In this document: positions 37,720 to 46,232 of the stretch, piece by piece | Layout of the letters: every line of letters starts with the position of its first letter | Position numbering within the stretch: the stretch's first letter is position 1 | Origin: Halomonas sp. LR3S48 | Lineage (GTDB): Bacteria > Pseudomonadota > Gammaproteobacteria > Pseudomonadales > Halomonadaceae | Assembly (NCBI RefSeq): GCF_025725665.1 | Contig: NZ_CP107009.1 | Coordinates: 1,240,001 to 1,304,000 of the forward strand | DNA: 64,000 nt | Direction: 5' to 3' | Notes under the pieces: model-generated | Told to the model about the DNA's origin: nothing | Seen by the model: only the letters and a program-made list of their open reading frames with translations | Database searches by the model: none | Position numbers and translations under genes: made by a program

Positions 37720-38373
37720 ATGGATCCGGTCATAGTGGTGCTGATCGTGGCGGGAGTGGCGTTGCTGCTCGCGCTGGTGTGCATGGTGGCCTTCGTCAAG
37801 AGCCGCAACGCACGCAACGAACTCGAAGAAACGCCACTGGCAACGCGCCGTGTGGCAGAAGCGATACCCGAGCCCAGTTCGGAGGAAACCGCTCGGCCGG
37901 TAGCGGTCGCTAAGCCAGACGCACAGGAGCCGATGCATCGTTTTCAGGTTGCCTCGGCCAAGGATATCCAGCAGTGCCTGTTCGTGATCCTCGAGTGGCC
38001 GGGCCTGGATACCAACCGCCGCCTTGCGCGCCTGCTCAAGGAATACAACGCCAACTACGACGCCAAGCTCGGCGTCTATACCATTCGCGACCCGCTCGCC
38101 GGTTACAAGCTCACCATCGCCAATTCTTCGCCACCCGGCACCCTGCCTCCCATTCATGAAGGCGATGACCAGCCTACCGTTCCAGGTGTCTCGATCCTGA
38201 TCCACTTCGTCAACAAGCGCAGCGTGGCGCGCAACCCCGAGACATTGATCCATATCACCCAGTCGATCGCCTCCCTGGGCGGCCACATCCTCGATGCCGA
38301 ACGTAATGCCGTCAGCAACGAGGAGTTTGAACAGCTCAGGCAGCATGCGCAGAATAGTGCTTCATTGACCTAG
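37720..38373 (+). CDS. ZipA-like membrane protein with divergent FtsZ-binding-type C-terminal domain
   Basis: The protein has 217 aa. A single N-terminal TM helix (about residues 4-22), a short charged and Pro-containing linker (to about 70), then a domain with the order of ZipA_C elements: FQVASAKD, LARLLKEYNANYDAKLGVYTI, KLTIANSSPPGTLPP, TVPGVSILIHFV and SIASLGGHILDAERNAVSNEEFEQLRQH (cited in part). In ZipA the matching segments form the FtsZ-tail groove. True zipA is usually next to ligA and has a long linker; here there is neither, so this is a paralogue or an unrelated protein of the same fold. Confidence 0.65.
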   Translation: MDPVIVVLIVAGVALLLALVCMVAFVKSRNARNELEETPLATRRVAEAIPEPSSEETARPVAVAKPDAQEPMHRFQVASAKDIQQCLFVILEWPGLDTNRRLARLLKEYNANYDAKLGVYTIRDPLAGYKLTIANSSPPGTLPPIHEGDDQPTVPGVSILIHFVNKRSVARNPETLIHITQSIASLGGHILDAERNAVSNEEFEQLRQHAQNSASLT

Positions 38374-38424
38374 CAGGTCATTTCCTGAAGCACGACGAGG
38401 AAACGCCAGGCGAGCCTCCGGCGC

Positions 38425-39015
38425 TTACGCGGTCACCTCCTGCCACACCCAGACGCCGCACAGTACCAGCAGTACCAGGCCGACCTTCTTGGCATGACGC
38501 TCCCATAGCCTGAGCGCCGCGTCGCCAGCCAGGGCGACGAGCAGGGCGAGCCCGAAATAACGCACGCCACGACCCAGCATTGCCGCCAGCAGGAACAGCG
38601 GGTAAGGGTAGCCGCTTGCTCCGGCGGCCAGCATGGCGGTCTGGAAAGGTATCGGCGTTACGCCAATGGTGGCCACGGCCAAGAATCCATCTGCCTGCAG
38701 TCTAGAGCGAAAGTTTTCGAAGGCTTCCTGGCCGCCGAATAGGCCGACCAGTTGGTTCCCCCACTGCTCCATGACGGAAACCCCTAACAAATAACCTAGC
38801 GATGCCGCTACCAGGTTGCCTGCCAATGCCACGCCGGCAATCGTCCATTTACGCTCGGGATGGCACAGCATCCAAGGGATGAGGATGACTTCGATGGGGA
38901 TCGGCACCAACAAGGTTTCGAGCATCGAGGCGCCGAACAGCAGCCAAAGGGCATGAGGTGAACGATTCAGGCGGTCGAGCCAGTCCCTGGCGGAAGTCAG
39001 ATGAAGTCGTGCCAT
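38425..39015 (-). CDS. YqaA/DedA-like VTT-domain membrane protein
   Basis: The protein has 196 aa and four to five hydrophobic segments with the VTT/SNARE-associated layout: an amphipathic re-entrant region LLVPIPIEVILIPWM, then GVTPIPFQTAMLAAGAS. DedA-superfamily proteins are linked to lipid-carrier translocation and membrane homeostasis. Start codons at 39015 and 39054 are both possible; neither has a strong ribosome-binding site. Convergent with the ZipA-like gene. Confidence 0.82.
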   Translation of the reverse strand: MARLHLTSARDWLDRLNRSPHALWLLFGASMLETLLVPIPIEVILIPWMLCHPERKWTIAGVALAGNLVAASLGYLLGVSVMEQWGNQLVGLFGGQEAFENFRSRLQADGFLAVATIGVTPIPFQTAMLAAGASGYPYPLFLLAAMLGRGVRYFGLALLVALAGDAALRLWERHAKKVGLVLLVLCGVWVWQEVTA

Positions 39016-39155
39016 GGCCGATTCGCGTCCTTGCGAGTGGAAAAACTTGAGCATAGCCCATTGAATAGCGCATAACGGTGCTGCTGACCAAGCATTACCG
39101 ATCCGGATAAATGCTCCGGCAGGACGTGACTAAGCTAGTAAGAAGAAGGTGAATG

Positions 39156-39650
39156 ATGGACGCAGCCGCTGGATTTGTTATCGAGACGCTTTCATCCCAC
39201 GACACCAGGTGGATGGATAAGCTGCTGACCGTATTCGGTGAGGCGTTCAACGAAGTAGATACCTATGGTGCCGCCCGCCCCGGTCGAGCCTACATGGAAC
39301 GCCTGCTGGCAAGCGACATCTTCATTGCCCTGGTGGCCCGCAAGGGAGACGAGGTGGTAGGCGGCCTGGCCGCCTACGAGCTGCCAAAGTTCGAGCAGGA
39401 GCGCAGCGAGATCTATATTTACGACTTGGCGGTAGCCGAAGCACACCGGCGTGAGGGTATCGCCACGGCGCTGATCGAAAGGCTCAAGGCGATTGCGGCG
39501 CAGCGTGGCGCTTATGTCGTCTACGTTCAGGCGGATATGGGCGATAGCCCTGCCATCGAGCTCTACTCGAAACTCGGCGTTCGCGAGGACGTGCTGCACT
39601 TCGATATACCGGTGCCGCTTAGCTTGGAGCCGGCCAGCGCCCAATCATGA
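39156..39650 (+). CDS. GNAT acetyltransferase closely resembling AAC(3)-I aminoglycoside 3-N-acetyltransferases
   Basis: The protein has 164 aa. The core region GGLAAYELPKFEQERSEIYI (first 20), then YDLAVAEAHRREGIATALI, and GAYVVYVQADMGDSPAIELY followed by KLG and HFDI match the AAC(3)-I gentamicin-resistance family segment by segment. The acetyl-CoA loop is RREGIA. The protein could inactivate gentamicin/sisomicin-type drugs, or be a chromosomal relative with another amine substrate. ATG 39156 has a better-spaced GAAGG than the adjacent ATG 39153. There is no integron or transposon context at this position. Confidence 0.85.
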   Translation: MDAAAGFVIETLSSHDTRWMDKLLTVFGEAFNEVDTYGAARPGRAYMERLLASDIFIALVARKGDEVVGGLAAYELPKFEQERSEIYIYDLAVAEAHRREGIATALIERLKAIAAQRGAYVVYVQADMGDSPAIELYSKLGVREDVLHFDIPVPLSLEPASAQS

Positions 39651-39668
39651 TGTCGTTAGGGAGGACCC

Positions 39669-40208
39669 ATGTGTGATTTGGAAACGCCGCGCCTTCGGCT
39701 GCGCCCACTGACTACCGGTGACTTGCCGGCGCTGGCCGAGATGCTCGCCGACCCGGAGGTGATGCGCCATTCACTGCGCGGCGTTTGTGATGACATGGCC
39801 ACCCGCATCTTCCTCGACTGGTGTTTCGACTGTTACATCAAGCACCGCACAGGGCCGCTGGCACTGGTGGACAGGCAGGACGGCAACTTCATCGGCTTCT
39901 GCGGCGTATCACCTGAAAAGATCGAAGGCACCATGGAGTTGAACCTGGGCTACCGGCTTGCCAGGCGTTACTGGGGCCAGGGGCTGGCAACCGAAGCCTC
40001 TATTGCTGCGCTAGGGCATGCCTTCACCGACAAGCGTTTCGATTCGATCGTCGCGATCGTCGAGTCGGCGCACACGGCATCGGTGCGGGTGGTGGAGAAG
40101 GTGGGATTCGGCTGCTTCGAGACGCTGGAGTTCCACAAGCGGCCGGTGCGCCTTTACCGTATGCAGCGAGCGCAATGGCAGCAGCGGCTGGCAGCCGAGC
40201 CCAACTGA
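39669..40208 (+). CDS. GNAT acetyltransferase, RimJ/RimL type
   Basis: The protein has 179 aa. It starts LETPRLRLRPLTTGDLPAL and contains GYRLARRYWGQGLATEA, the acetyl-CoA loop of the RimJ/RimL (Acetyltransf_3) group, then SVRVVEKVGF. It probably N-acetylates a protein or small amine; the substrate is unknown. It begins 18 bp after the AAC(3)-like gene, so the two may be co-transcribed. Confidence 0.9.
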   Translation: MCDLETPRLRLRPLTTGDLPALAEMLADPEVMRHSLRGVCDDMATRIFLDWCFDCYIKHRTGPLALVDRQDGNFIGFCGVSPEKIEGTMELNLGYRLARRYWGQGLATEASIAALGHAFTDKRFDSIVAIVESAHTASVRVVEKVGFGCFETLEFHKRPVRLYRMQRAQWQQRLAAEPN

Positions 40209-40297
40209 GCGGGTATGGCTCATTCGACCAAAGGCAGATTCAAGCAGGGCTACCCGCTGAAGCAAGACAAGATCTATAGAAAATCAGGAAAACGACC

Positions 40298-40915
40298 ATG
40301 AGCCTGACGACGCTATTGCTGTTCATACCGGCCTGCTTCGCGCTCAACCTGGCGCCGGGCCCCAATAACCTGCTCTCCATGAGCAATGCCAAGCGCTACG
40401 GTGTCAACGTTGCCTGCCTGGCGGGAATCGGCCGCTTGGTCGCATTCGTGGCGATGATTGCACTGGCGGCCTCCGGGCTTGCCACGCTGCTGTATGCCTC
40501 GGAAAAGCTGTTTCTCGTTATCAAGCTGCTGGGGGCCGCTTACCTGTTCTGGCTGGCCTACCAGCTGTGGTTCGCCGAACCTGGCGAGGAGCGCGAATTG
40601 GAAGAGCGGCAGCGCAGCCTGCTGGGGTTGGCACGCCAGGAATTCCTGCTGGCGGCGGGCAACCCCAAGGCGATCCTGATCTTCACCGCCTTCCTGCCGC
40701 AGTTCGTCGACCCTACAGGCCCCGTTGCGCTGCAGTTCACCGTTCTTGGCGCACTCTTTTTGCTGCTCGAGTGGGTCGCCATCGCCGGCTACGCTTATGT
40801 CGGCGCTTTCCTGCGCCAGTGGTTCTCGCGCCCCGCCATGCGACGGCTGTTCAATCGAGGCTGTGCGGCGCTGCTTGGTAGTGCGGGGGTGGGCTTGCTG
40901 GTGGCTCGTCGGTAA
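40298..40915 (+). CDS. LysE/RhtB-family amino-acid exporter
   Basis: The protein has 205 aa and six helices. N-terminal FIPACFALNLAPGPNNLLSMSNAKRYG and later GNPKAILIFTAFLPQFVDP are LysE-family hallmarks. It probably exports an amino acid or small amine across the inner membrane. An Lrp/AsnC-type regulator lies 0.5 kb downstream on the opposite strand, a common partner of such exporters. Confidence 0.92.
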   Translation: MSLTTLLLFIPACFALNLAPGPNNLLSMSNAKRYGVNVACLAGIGRLVAFVAMIALAASGLATLLYASEKLFLVIKLLGAAYLFWLAYQLWFAEPGEERELEERQRSLLGLARQEFLLAAGNPKAILIFTAFLPQFVDPTGPVALQFTVLGALFLLLEWVAIAGYAYVGAFLRQWFSRPAMRRLFNRGCAALLGSAGVGLLVARR

Positions 40916-40961
40916 TCACGATCGGCAGTGTATCGTTGGCCAGGAATAGAGGAGTCGCAAC

Positions 40962-41372
40962 ATGAAGCCAAGGATCAGCATGATCACGCTGGGCGTCCGC
41001 GATCTTGCGGCATCGATTCGCTTCTACGAAGAGGGGCTGGGCCTTCCCAGGATGGAGTCGCCGCCCGAAGTGGCCTTCTTCACCCTCAACGGTACCTGGC
41101 TGGGGCTCTACGGCCGAGAGGCGCTGGCCGAGGATGCGGGCGTCCCTGCCGAAGGCAGCGGCTTTACCGGCATCGCCCTGGCCCACAACCTGGCCTCCGA
41201 AGCCGAGGTCGACGAGCTCCTGGAACAGGCGGTTGCCGCTGGCGCCAAGCTGGTCAAGCCCGGCCAGAAGGTGTTCTGGGGTGGCTACTCGGGGTACTTC
41301 TCCGACCCGGACGGCTATCTCTGGGAAGTCGCCCACAACCCCTTCGCCTGGGTCGGCCCCAAGGACGAGTAG
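40962..41372 (+). CDS. VOC-superfamily (glyoxalase/bleomycin-resistance-like) protein
   Basis: The protein has 136 aa with two beta-alpha-beta-beta-beta modules: ISMITLGVRDLAASIRFYEE and the C-terminal GGYSGYFSDPDGYLWEVAHNP. The Glu in WEVAHN is a usual metal ligand, while the first ligand position (TLGV) lacks His, so classical metal-dependent glyoxalase activity is doubtful. Small-molecule binding or detoxification is the general role of the family. Confidence 0.88.
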   Translation: MKPRISMITLGVRDLAASIRFYEEGLGLPRMESPPEVAFFTLNGTWLGLYGREALAEDAGVPAEGSGFTGIALAHNLASEAEVDELLEQAVAAGAKLVKPGQKVFWGGYSGYFSDPDGYLWEVAHNPFAWVGPKDE

Positions 41373-41393
41373 GGCAAGCGCTTTGGCCAGCAA

Positions 41394-41852
41394 TCAAATG
41401 TCCAGCGGCAGTCGCGTCTCGAACTTGGTGCGCTTGCGCGATATCAGCGTGCGGAACTTGTGCACGCCGTCGCTTGCATCCAGCACGCGGTCGCAGAAGC
41501 GATCGTAGCACTGCATGTTGGGCACGCTGACGATCAGCACGAAATCCACCTCGCCGGTGACCTGGTAGCACTGGGTGACTTCGGGGGCTGCCTCCATCTC
41601 CTTGATGAAGCGGCCGTAGAGCGCCTTGTCGTCTCGCGTCATGGTGACTTCCACCACTATGTGAAGGTTGGCACCCAGCGCTTCGGGCGCCAGAATCGCC
41701 ACTTCGCGCTGGATCACGCCTTGCTCCTTCAGGCGACGAACGCGCTTCAGGCAGGCCGAAGGGGAAAGCCCGACCCGCTCCGCCAGCGCCTGGTTGGTCA
41801 GGCTGGCATCGCTCTGCAATTGATCGAGGATCTTCAGGTCGAGTCTGTCCAT
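41394..41852 (-). CDS. Lrp/AsnC-family transcriptional regulator
   Basis: The protein has 152 aa. The HTH starts MDRLDLKILDQLQSDASLTN with ALAERVGLSPSACLKRVRRL, followed by a RAM effector domain (VTGEVDFVLIVSV). The start at 41852 is the conserved Lrp N-terminus; the long open extension upstream is antisense to the nucleoside-recognition gene and is rejected. It probably regulates amino-acid metabolism or the LysE exporter nearby. Confidence 0.93.
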   Translation of the reverse strand: MDRLDLKILDQLQSDASLTNQALAERVGLSPSACLKRVRRLKEQGVIQREVAILAPEALGANLHIVVEVTMTRDDKALYGRFIKEMEAAPEVTQCYQVTGEVDFVLIVSVPNMQCYDRFCDRVLDASDGVHKFRTLISRKRTKFETRLPLDI

Positions 41853-41978
41853 GTGCAGGAAATTTCCTTCGCCACCTACAGAAAGCAACATTCTTCCCGT
41901 TTCAGAGTAATAACGCCATCGCCTTGTCCGGTACATGAGTAAAGTAAGCAACTGGCTCCCTGACGGAACGACGCCCAC

Positions 41979-42977
41979 ATGACACAACGACTTCCTGCCC
42001 GCCTGCTCGGCACGATGGGTAAGCTGCTGCGCGAGGCCTGGACGGTCTATTGGACCCTGCTCAAGGTGATGGTGCCGGCACTGCTGATCGTGAAGGCGCT
42101 CGAGATGCTGGGCATGACCGAGCTGCTCGGCCAGTGGCTCGCGCCGTTGATGGCGCCGCTGGGGCTGCCCGAGCCGTTGAGCCTGGTGTGGGCCGCCACG
42201 CTGCTGACCAACATCTACACCGGCCTGGTCATCTTCTTCGAAGTCACGCGGGATACGCCGCTGACCGTGGCGCAGGTGACGGTGCTGGGTGTGCTGATGG
42301 CCGTGGGGCACTCGCTGCCGATAGAGGGGGCGGTGGCGCGCATGGCCGGCGTGCCATGGTGGTTGACGGTGCTGCTGCGAGCCGGCGGTGCCTGGCTGCT
42401 GGGTTGGCTGCTGCACCTGAGCTATTCGTGGGGAGGCTGGCTTCAGCACGCCAACCACGTGGTGTGGCAGCCTTCCGCCCAGGAGGCGACCCTGGTGGCC
42501 TGGCTGCAGGGCCAGGCCACGACGCTGGCGACCATCTTCGTGGTGATCTTAGCGCTGATGAGTCTGCTCAGGCTGCTGCACTGGCTGGGCGTCGAGCGGC
42601 TGATTCACAAGCTGCTCTATCCGCTGCTGCGGCTGCTGGGCATCGGCCCGGCAGCGGCCAACATCACCGTGATCGGCATCACTCTGGGGCTCACCTTCGG
42701 TGCCGGCCTGCTGCTACGCGAGGCGCATTCCGGCCGCCTGACCCCGCGAGACATCGTGCTCACGCTCTGCTTCCTCGGCCTCTGCCACAGCCTGATCGAA
42801 GATACGCTGCTGATCATGCTGATGGGGGCGGACCTCTCCGGCCTGTTATGGGCACGGCTCGGCTTCGCGCTGGTGGTCATCGCCATGCTGGCCAGGCTGC
42901 CGTGGCTGAAGCGAGCCCAGCTGCCGGCGTGGATGTTTGCCCAAAGAATGGTACCGGAAAGGGTGAAAAGCTCTTGA
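41979..42977 (+). CDS. Nucleoside-recognition (Gate) domain membrane protein
   Basis: The protein has 332 aa. Two Gate-type halves (LLKVMVPALLIVKALEMLGM and, later, LGIGPAAANITVIGITLGLTFGAG) each have paired hydrophobic helices, as in SpmA/SpmB and YjiH-like proteins. The transported compound of this family is generally not known. It is divergent from the Lrp-type gene and convergent with a LysR gene. Confidence 0.85.
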   Translation: MTQRLPARLLGTMGKLLREAWTVYWTLLKVMVPALLIVKALEMLGMTELLGQWLAPLMAPLGLPEPLSLVWAATLLTNIYTGLVIFFEVTRDTPLTVAQVTVLGVLMAVGHSLPIEGAVARMAGVPWWLTVLLRAGGAWLLGWLLHLSYSWGGWLQHANHVVWQPSAQEATLVAWLQGQATTLATIFVVILALMSLLRLLHWLGVERLIHKLLYPLLRLLGIGPAAANITVIGITLGLTFGAGLLLREAHSGRLTPRDIVLTLCFLGLCHSLIEDTLLIMLMGADLSGLLWARLGFALVVIAMLARLPWLKRAQLPAWMFAQRMVPERVKSS

Positions 42978-42993
42978 GAAGTGGTGGCTCTCT

Positions 42994-43950
42994 TCAAACG
43001 GTCGCTGGCGCGGCAGGGCCGGCCTCCGTGAGGTGCGAAGCGTGTACTTCATTGAGCAGCCACTCCCTGAAGGCCAAGATTCGCGGGTCGAACTGGCCGC
43101 TTCCGGGATAGACCAGGTAGTAGGCGAACTCCGGCATCACCGCGAGTTCAATGTCGAACAGCTTCACCAGGCGGCCCTGGCGGAGCTCGCTTTCTATCAT
43201 GGCCGGCTCGGCAAGGCCCACTGCGCCGCCTTCGAGCACGGCTTGCACGACATGGCTCGCCTCGGAGAAGGCCACGCAGCGGCTGGCGTCGAAGTCGTCG
43301 ATGCCAGCCGCCGCCATCCACATGGGCCAATTCGGCCAGGGTTGGCCGCCGACGTGGCAATCCACATGACACAGCGTGTGCTTCAGTAGAGCTTCGGGAG
43401 CCATCAGGCCGTCGCCGGCCACGAGCAGTGCCGGGCTGCAGACGGGCACCACCGTCGTCTCGAACAGCCGGTCCGAGCGGGCATTGGCGTACTGGCCGCT
43501 GCCGAATCGAATGGCCGCGTCGATGTCATCGAGTTCGAAATCCCTGACGTCATCGGTAATGTCGAACGTCAACTCCAGGGAGGGAACGGCCTCCCTGAAA
43601 TGGGAGAGCCGGGGCAGGAGCCAGTTCGTGGCGAAACGGGCGCCGAGCGAGAGGCGCAGCGGTGATGAACCTCGGGCCATCTTTCGCGCACGCCCCACGG
43701 CACGCTGCAGGTTTTCCAGGGCTTCGCTGGCGGCCTCGAACACCACCGCTCCGGCGGGCGTGAGCCGAATGCTGCGGCTGCTGCGCACGAACAGCTCGAT
43801 ACCCAGTTGCTGTTCCATCTCCTTGATCTGATAGCTGACCGCCGCTGGGGTCAGCCCCACTTCCTCCGCGGCACGCGTGAAGTTCAAGTGCCTTCCCGCA
43901 GCCTCGAAAGTTCTCAATGCCCGGGTACCAGGCAGTAGTCGGTTGCTCAT
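42994..43950 (-). CDS. LysR-family regulator of the GcvA/AmpR-like group
   Basis: The protein has 318 aa. The N-terminus LPGTRALRTFEAAGRHLNFTRAAEE and VGLTPAAVSYQIKEMEQQLG match the GcvA/TrpI/AmpR subgroup. The effector domain contains FDITDDVRDFELDDIDAAIR. It is divergent from the class IV aminotransferase gene (101 bp apart), which is its likely target. Confidence 0.93.
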   Translation of the reverse strand: MSNRLLPGTRALRTFEAAGRHLNFTRAAEEVGLTPAAVSYQIKEMEQQLGIELFVRSSRSIRLTPAGAVVFEAASEALENLQRAVGRARKMARGSSPLRLSLGARFATNWLLPRLSHFREAVPSLELTFDITDDVRDFELDDIDAAIRFGSGQYANARSDRLFETTVVPVCSPALLVAGDGLMAPEALLKHTLCHVDCHVGGQPWPNWPMWMAAAGIDDFDASRCVAFSEASHVVQAVLEGGAVGLAEPAMIESELRQGRLVKLFDIELAVMPEFAYYLVYPGSGQFDPRILAFREWLLNEVHASHLTEAGPAAPATV

Positions 43951-44051
43951 TGTTCTTCAAGCCAAACTTGATGGTTCATCGAGAAGTACTCGTTTCCCAG
44001 TGAAGAGTCAACGCGACATTATCAAGCGAACCTTGAATACGGAGCTACCTC

Positions 44052-44867
44052 ATGACAGCAAACCGGGAAACCTACGTGACACAGCGCAATGGCCTTGACG
44101 CCACAGCCAGCGAGCTTTCACCGCTGGCCTTCGCGGGCTACGCCCACTTCACTGCCATGCAGGTACGAGGCGGCAAGATTCGCGGCCTCGATCTTCATCT
44201 GGAACGGCTGCGCTTTGCGTCGCGAGAGCTGTTTGGCCAGGCGCTTGCCGACGAAGAGATCCGTCGCTACTTGCGAAAGGCCGTAGAGGCAGGCCCAGCC
44301 GATCTCTCGCTTCTGGCCACGCTTTATTCGCCCGCCGGGGAGTTCACCGTGGCTGGGCCTGAAGCGACCCCGGAGGTGCTGGTGCGCACGGCACCGCCTT
44401 CTTCCGGCCCACAAGGCCCGCTGGCGCTGGCACCGGTCGAGTACGAGCGCGTACTGCCGCAAGTGAAGCACGTAGGCGAAGTGGCCAAGACCTACTACCT
44501 GCGCCAGGCCACAGAGCAGCGCTACGACGATGCGGTGTTTCTGGATAGAGCAGGGCGACTCAGCGAAGGCACGATCTGGAACCTTGCCTTCTGGGATGGT
44601 GCTGCAGTGGTATGGCCGCAGGCGGACATGCTCCTGGGCACCACGATGGGGATTCTGCGTCGGCAATTGCAGCGTCTTGGCATTGCCCAGCGCACCCAGG
44701 CGGTAACCCTGTCGGATTTATCCTCGCTGAAGGGGGGCGTGGTGATGAACTCATGGACGCCTGGCATTGCTGTCGACCGGATCGGCCCGGTATCGCTGCC
44801 GGAGGCGCCGGAATTTCTCGCACTGCTGCACGAGGCCTATCAAGCCGAGCTGCTCGAGTCGGTTTGA
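44052..44867 (+). CDS. Class IV PLP-dependent aminotransferase
   Basis: The protein has 271 aa. It shows the fold-type IV pattern: RGGKIRGLDLHLERLRFAS near the N-terminus, a candidate PLP Lys in VKHVGEVAKTYYLRQA, EGTIWNLAFWDGA and LGTTMGILRRQL. Family members include branched-chain aminotransferase, aminodeoxychorismate lyase and D-amino acid transaminase. The sequence does not decide among them. Divergent from a GcvA-type LysR regulator. Confidence 0.88.
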   Translation: MTANRETYVTQRNGLDATASELSPLAFAGYAHFTAMQVRGGKIRGLDLHLERLRFASRELFGQALADEEIRRYLRKAVEAGPADLSLLATLYSPAGEFTVAGPEATPEVLVRTAPPSSGPQGPLALAPVEYERVLPQVKHVGEVAKTYYLRQATEQRYDDAVFLDRAGRLSEGTIWNLAFWDGAAVVWPQADMLLGTTMGILRRQLQRLGIAQRTQAVTLSDLSSLKGGVVMNSWTPGIAVDRIGPVSLPEAPEFLALLHEAYQAELLESV

Positions 44868-44891
44868 GGCCCCCATACCGGGCGCTGCCAG

Positions 44892-44918
44892 GTAGGTAAA
44901 CGCTTACTGGGGCGGAGG
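44892..44918 (+). repeat. Divergent copy (A) of the extragenic GTTAGTAAGC repeat
   Basis: GTAGGTAAACGCTTACTGGG matches 15 of the first 20 bases of the copy at 48967, and both continue GGCG and AGG. It lies 25 bp after the aminotransferase stop. Here the central GTAAACGCTTAC is nearly palindromic, which suggests an ancestral small inverted element. Confidence 0.5.
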
Positions 44919-45066
44919 CATTGCGGGAACGAGGGCTGAGGTAAAAAATCAGGAGCATCCACGCGCAAACGATAGCGTGATAATCTTTCCTGCAATGCAC
45001 CTGTCCTGGCTGCCTGGCTCTTCGGAAGCCACAAGCGGACACCATCCTGGGCCGAATGGAGATGGC

Positions 45067-45444
45067 ATGAAGCTGTTGCGTGGGTTCCTGTGGCTGCTCG
45101 GTTTCCAACTGCTCGGCCACACTGTCGTTGAGCTGTTGTCGCTTCCCGTCTCTCACGCCATGGCAGGGCTACTGTTGCTGCTGGCCTGGCTGCTGGTAAA
45201 GCGGCGCCTGAACGAGAGCGTGGCCACGGCGAGCCAGGCGCTGATCCCACTGCTCGCCATGCTGATCATGCCCGGCGTGGTGGGAGTGTTCTTCGTGATC
45301 GATGAGTTCGCCGGCCACTGGACAGCGATCATGGCCGCCCTGGGCATAGGCACCTTCCTCAGCGTGTTGACCACGCTATGGCTGATGCAACGCTTCATGC
45401 CCAGGGAAGCCGTGAGCGCCGATGAGCGGAGGCGTCAGCCATGA
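45067..45444 (+). CDS. lrgA: CidA/LrgA-family holin-like membrane protein
   Basis: The protein has 125 aa and four helices. The family core reads VVELLSLPVSHAMAGLLLLL and LLAMLIMPGVVGVF with a charged C-terminus. With LrgB it forms a membrane pair controlling murein hydrolase activity or pyruvate/3-hydroxyacid transport. ATG 45067 follows GGAGAT; the longer frame upstream is not conserved. It overlaps lrgB by 4 bp. Confidence 0.9.
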   Translation: MKLLRGFLWLLGFQLLGHTVVELLSLPVSHAMAGLLLLLAWLLVKRRLNESVATASQALIPLLAMLIMPGVVGVFFVIDEFAGHWTAIMAALGIGTFLSVLTTLWLMQRFMPREAVSADERRRQP

Positions 45445-46151
45445 GCGAGCTGCACGCCTCCCTGCTGAACACACCGATACTCGCCGTTGCGCTGACCCTG
45501 GCCGCCTATCTTGGCGGCATCCATTTGTTCGAACGGATGGGCCGACCGAGCTGGTGCCCGGCGGTGCTGATCGGCGCCGTGCTCACGGCGGCAAGCCTGT
45601 GGCTGCTGCGGTATGAATATGTCGATTATCAGCGCAACGTCGCCTGGCTGACCCTGCTGCTGGGCCCTGCCACCGTGGCGCTGGCGGTGCCGCTCTACCA
45701 GCAGCGACAGCACATCTTCGCGCTATGGAAGCCGATCCTCTGCTGCGTGCCGCTGGCCGCCGTGCTGGCCGCGCTTTATGCCGTGCTGATCGCCTGGCTG
45801 CTGGGGGCGCCGGCTGACGTGCTGGCCTCGCTGGCACCGAAGTCGGTCACCGCGCCCCTGGCCATGGGCATTCGAGAACAGATCGGCGGCTCGCTCTCGC
45901 TGATGCTGGGCGGGCTGCTCATCACCGGCGTGCTGACCACCATCTTCGTCTCTCTGCTGGCCCGCCTGCTCAAGATCACCGACAAGCGGATCCTCGGTTT
46001 CGCCCTCGGCGTGAACGGCCACGCCATCGGTATCGTGCGCGCCTTCGAACTCGGCCCCACCGCCGGCGCCTTCGCCTCGCTCGGCATGAGCCTGACGGGC
46101 GTGTTCACCGCGCTGTTCCTGCCGCTCGTGTGGCGGTTGTTTGGCCTGTGA
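45441..46151 (+). CDS. lrgB: LrgB/CidB-family antiholin-like protein
   Basis: The protein has 236 aa and about seven helices. The conserved core SLAPKSVTAPLAMGIREQIG, GVLTTIFVSLLARL and LGVNGHAIGIVRAFELGPTA identifies LrgB. It is translationally coupled to the LrgA partner by an ATGA overlap, giving the normal two-gene operon. Confidence 0.95.
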   Translation: MSELHASLLNTPILAVALTLAAYLGGIHLFERMGRPSWCPAVLIGAVLTAASLWLLRYEYVDYQRNVAWLTLLLGPATVALAVPLYQQRQHIFALWKPILCCVPLAAVLAALYAVLIAWLLGAPADVLASLAPKSVTAPLAMGIREQIGGSLSLMLGGLLITGVLTTIFVSLLARLLKITDKRILGFALGVNGHAIGIVRAFELGPTAGAFASLGMSLTGVFTALFLPLVWRLFGL

Positions 46152-46232
46152 CCTTCCTCCGCGAGGTCGTTCTCAACACCGGTGCCGCCCCTGGTGTATG
46201 AATGCATACCGGGGCATATAGGCGAGCCGAAG

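Noticed and set aside
37387..38346. A 319-codon minus-strand frame over the ZipA-like gene
   Set aside because: It has no recognisable domain and no ribosome-binding site. The plus-strand frame has a TM helix and ZipA-like segments, so it is the real gene.
41853..42458. N-terminal extension of the Lrp/AsnC regulator
   Set aside because: The open frame upstream of 41852 is antisense to the nucleoside-recognition gene, and the conserved Lrp N-terminus starts at MDRLDLK.
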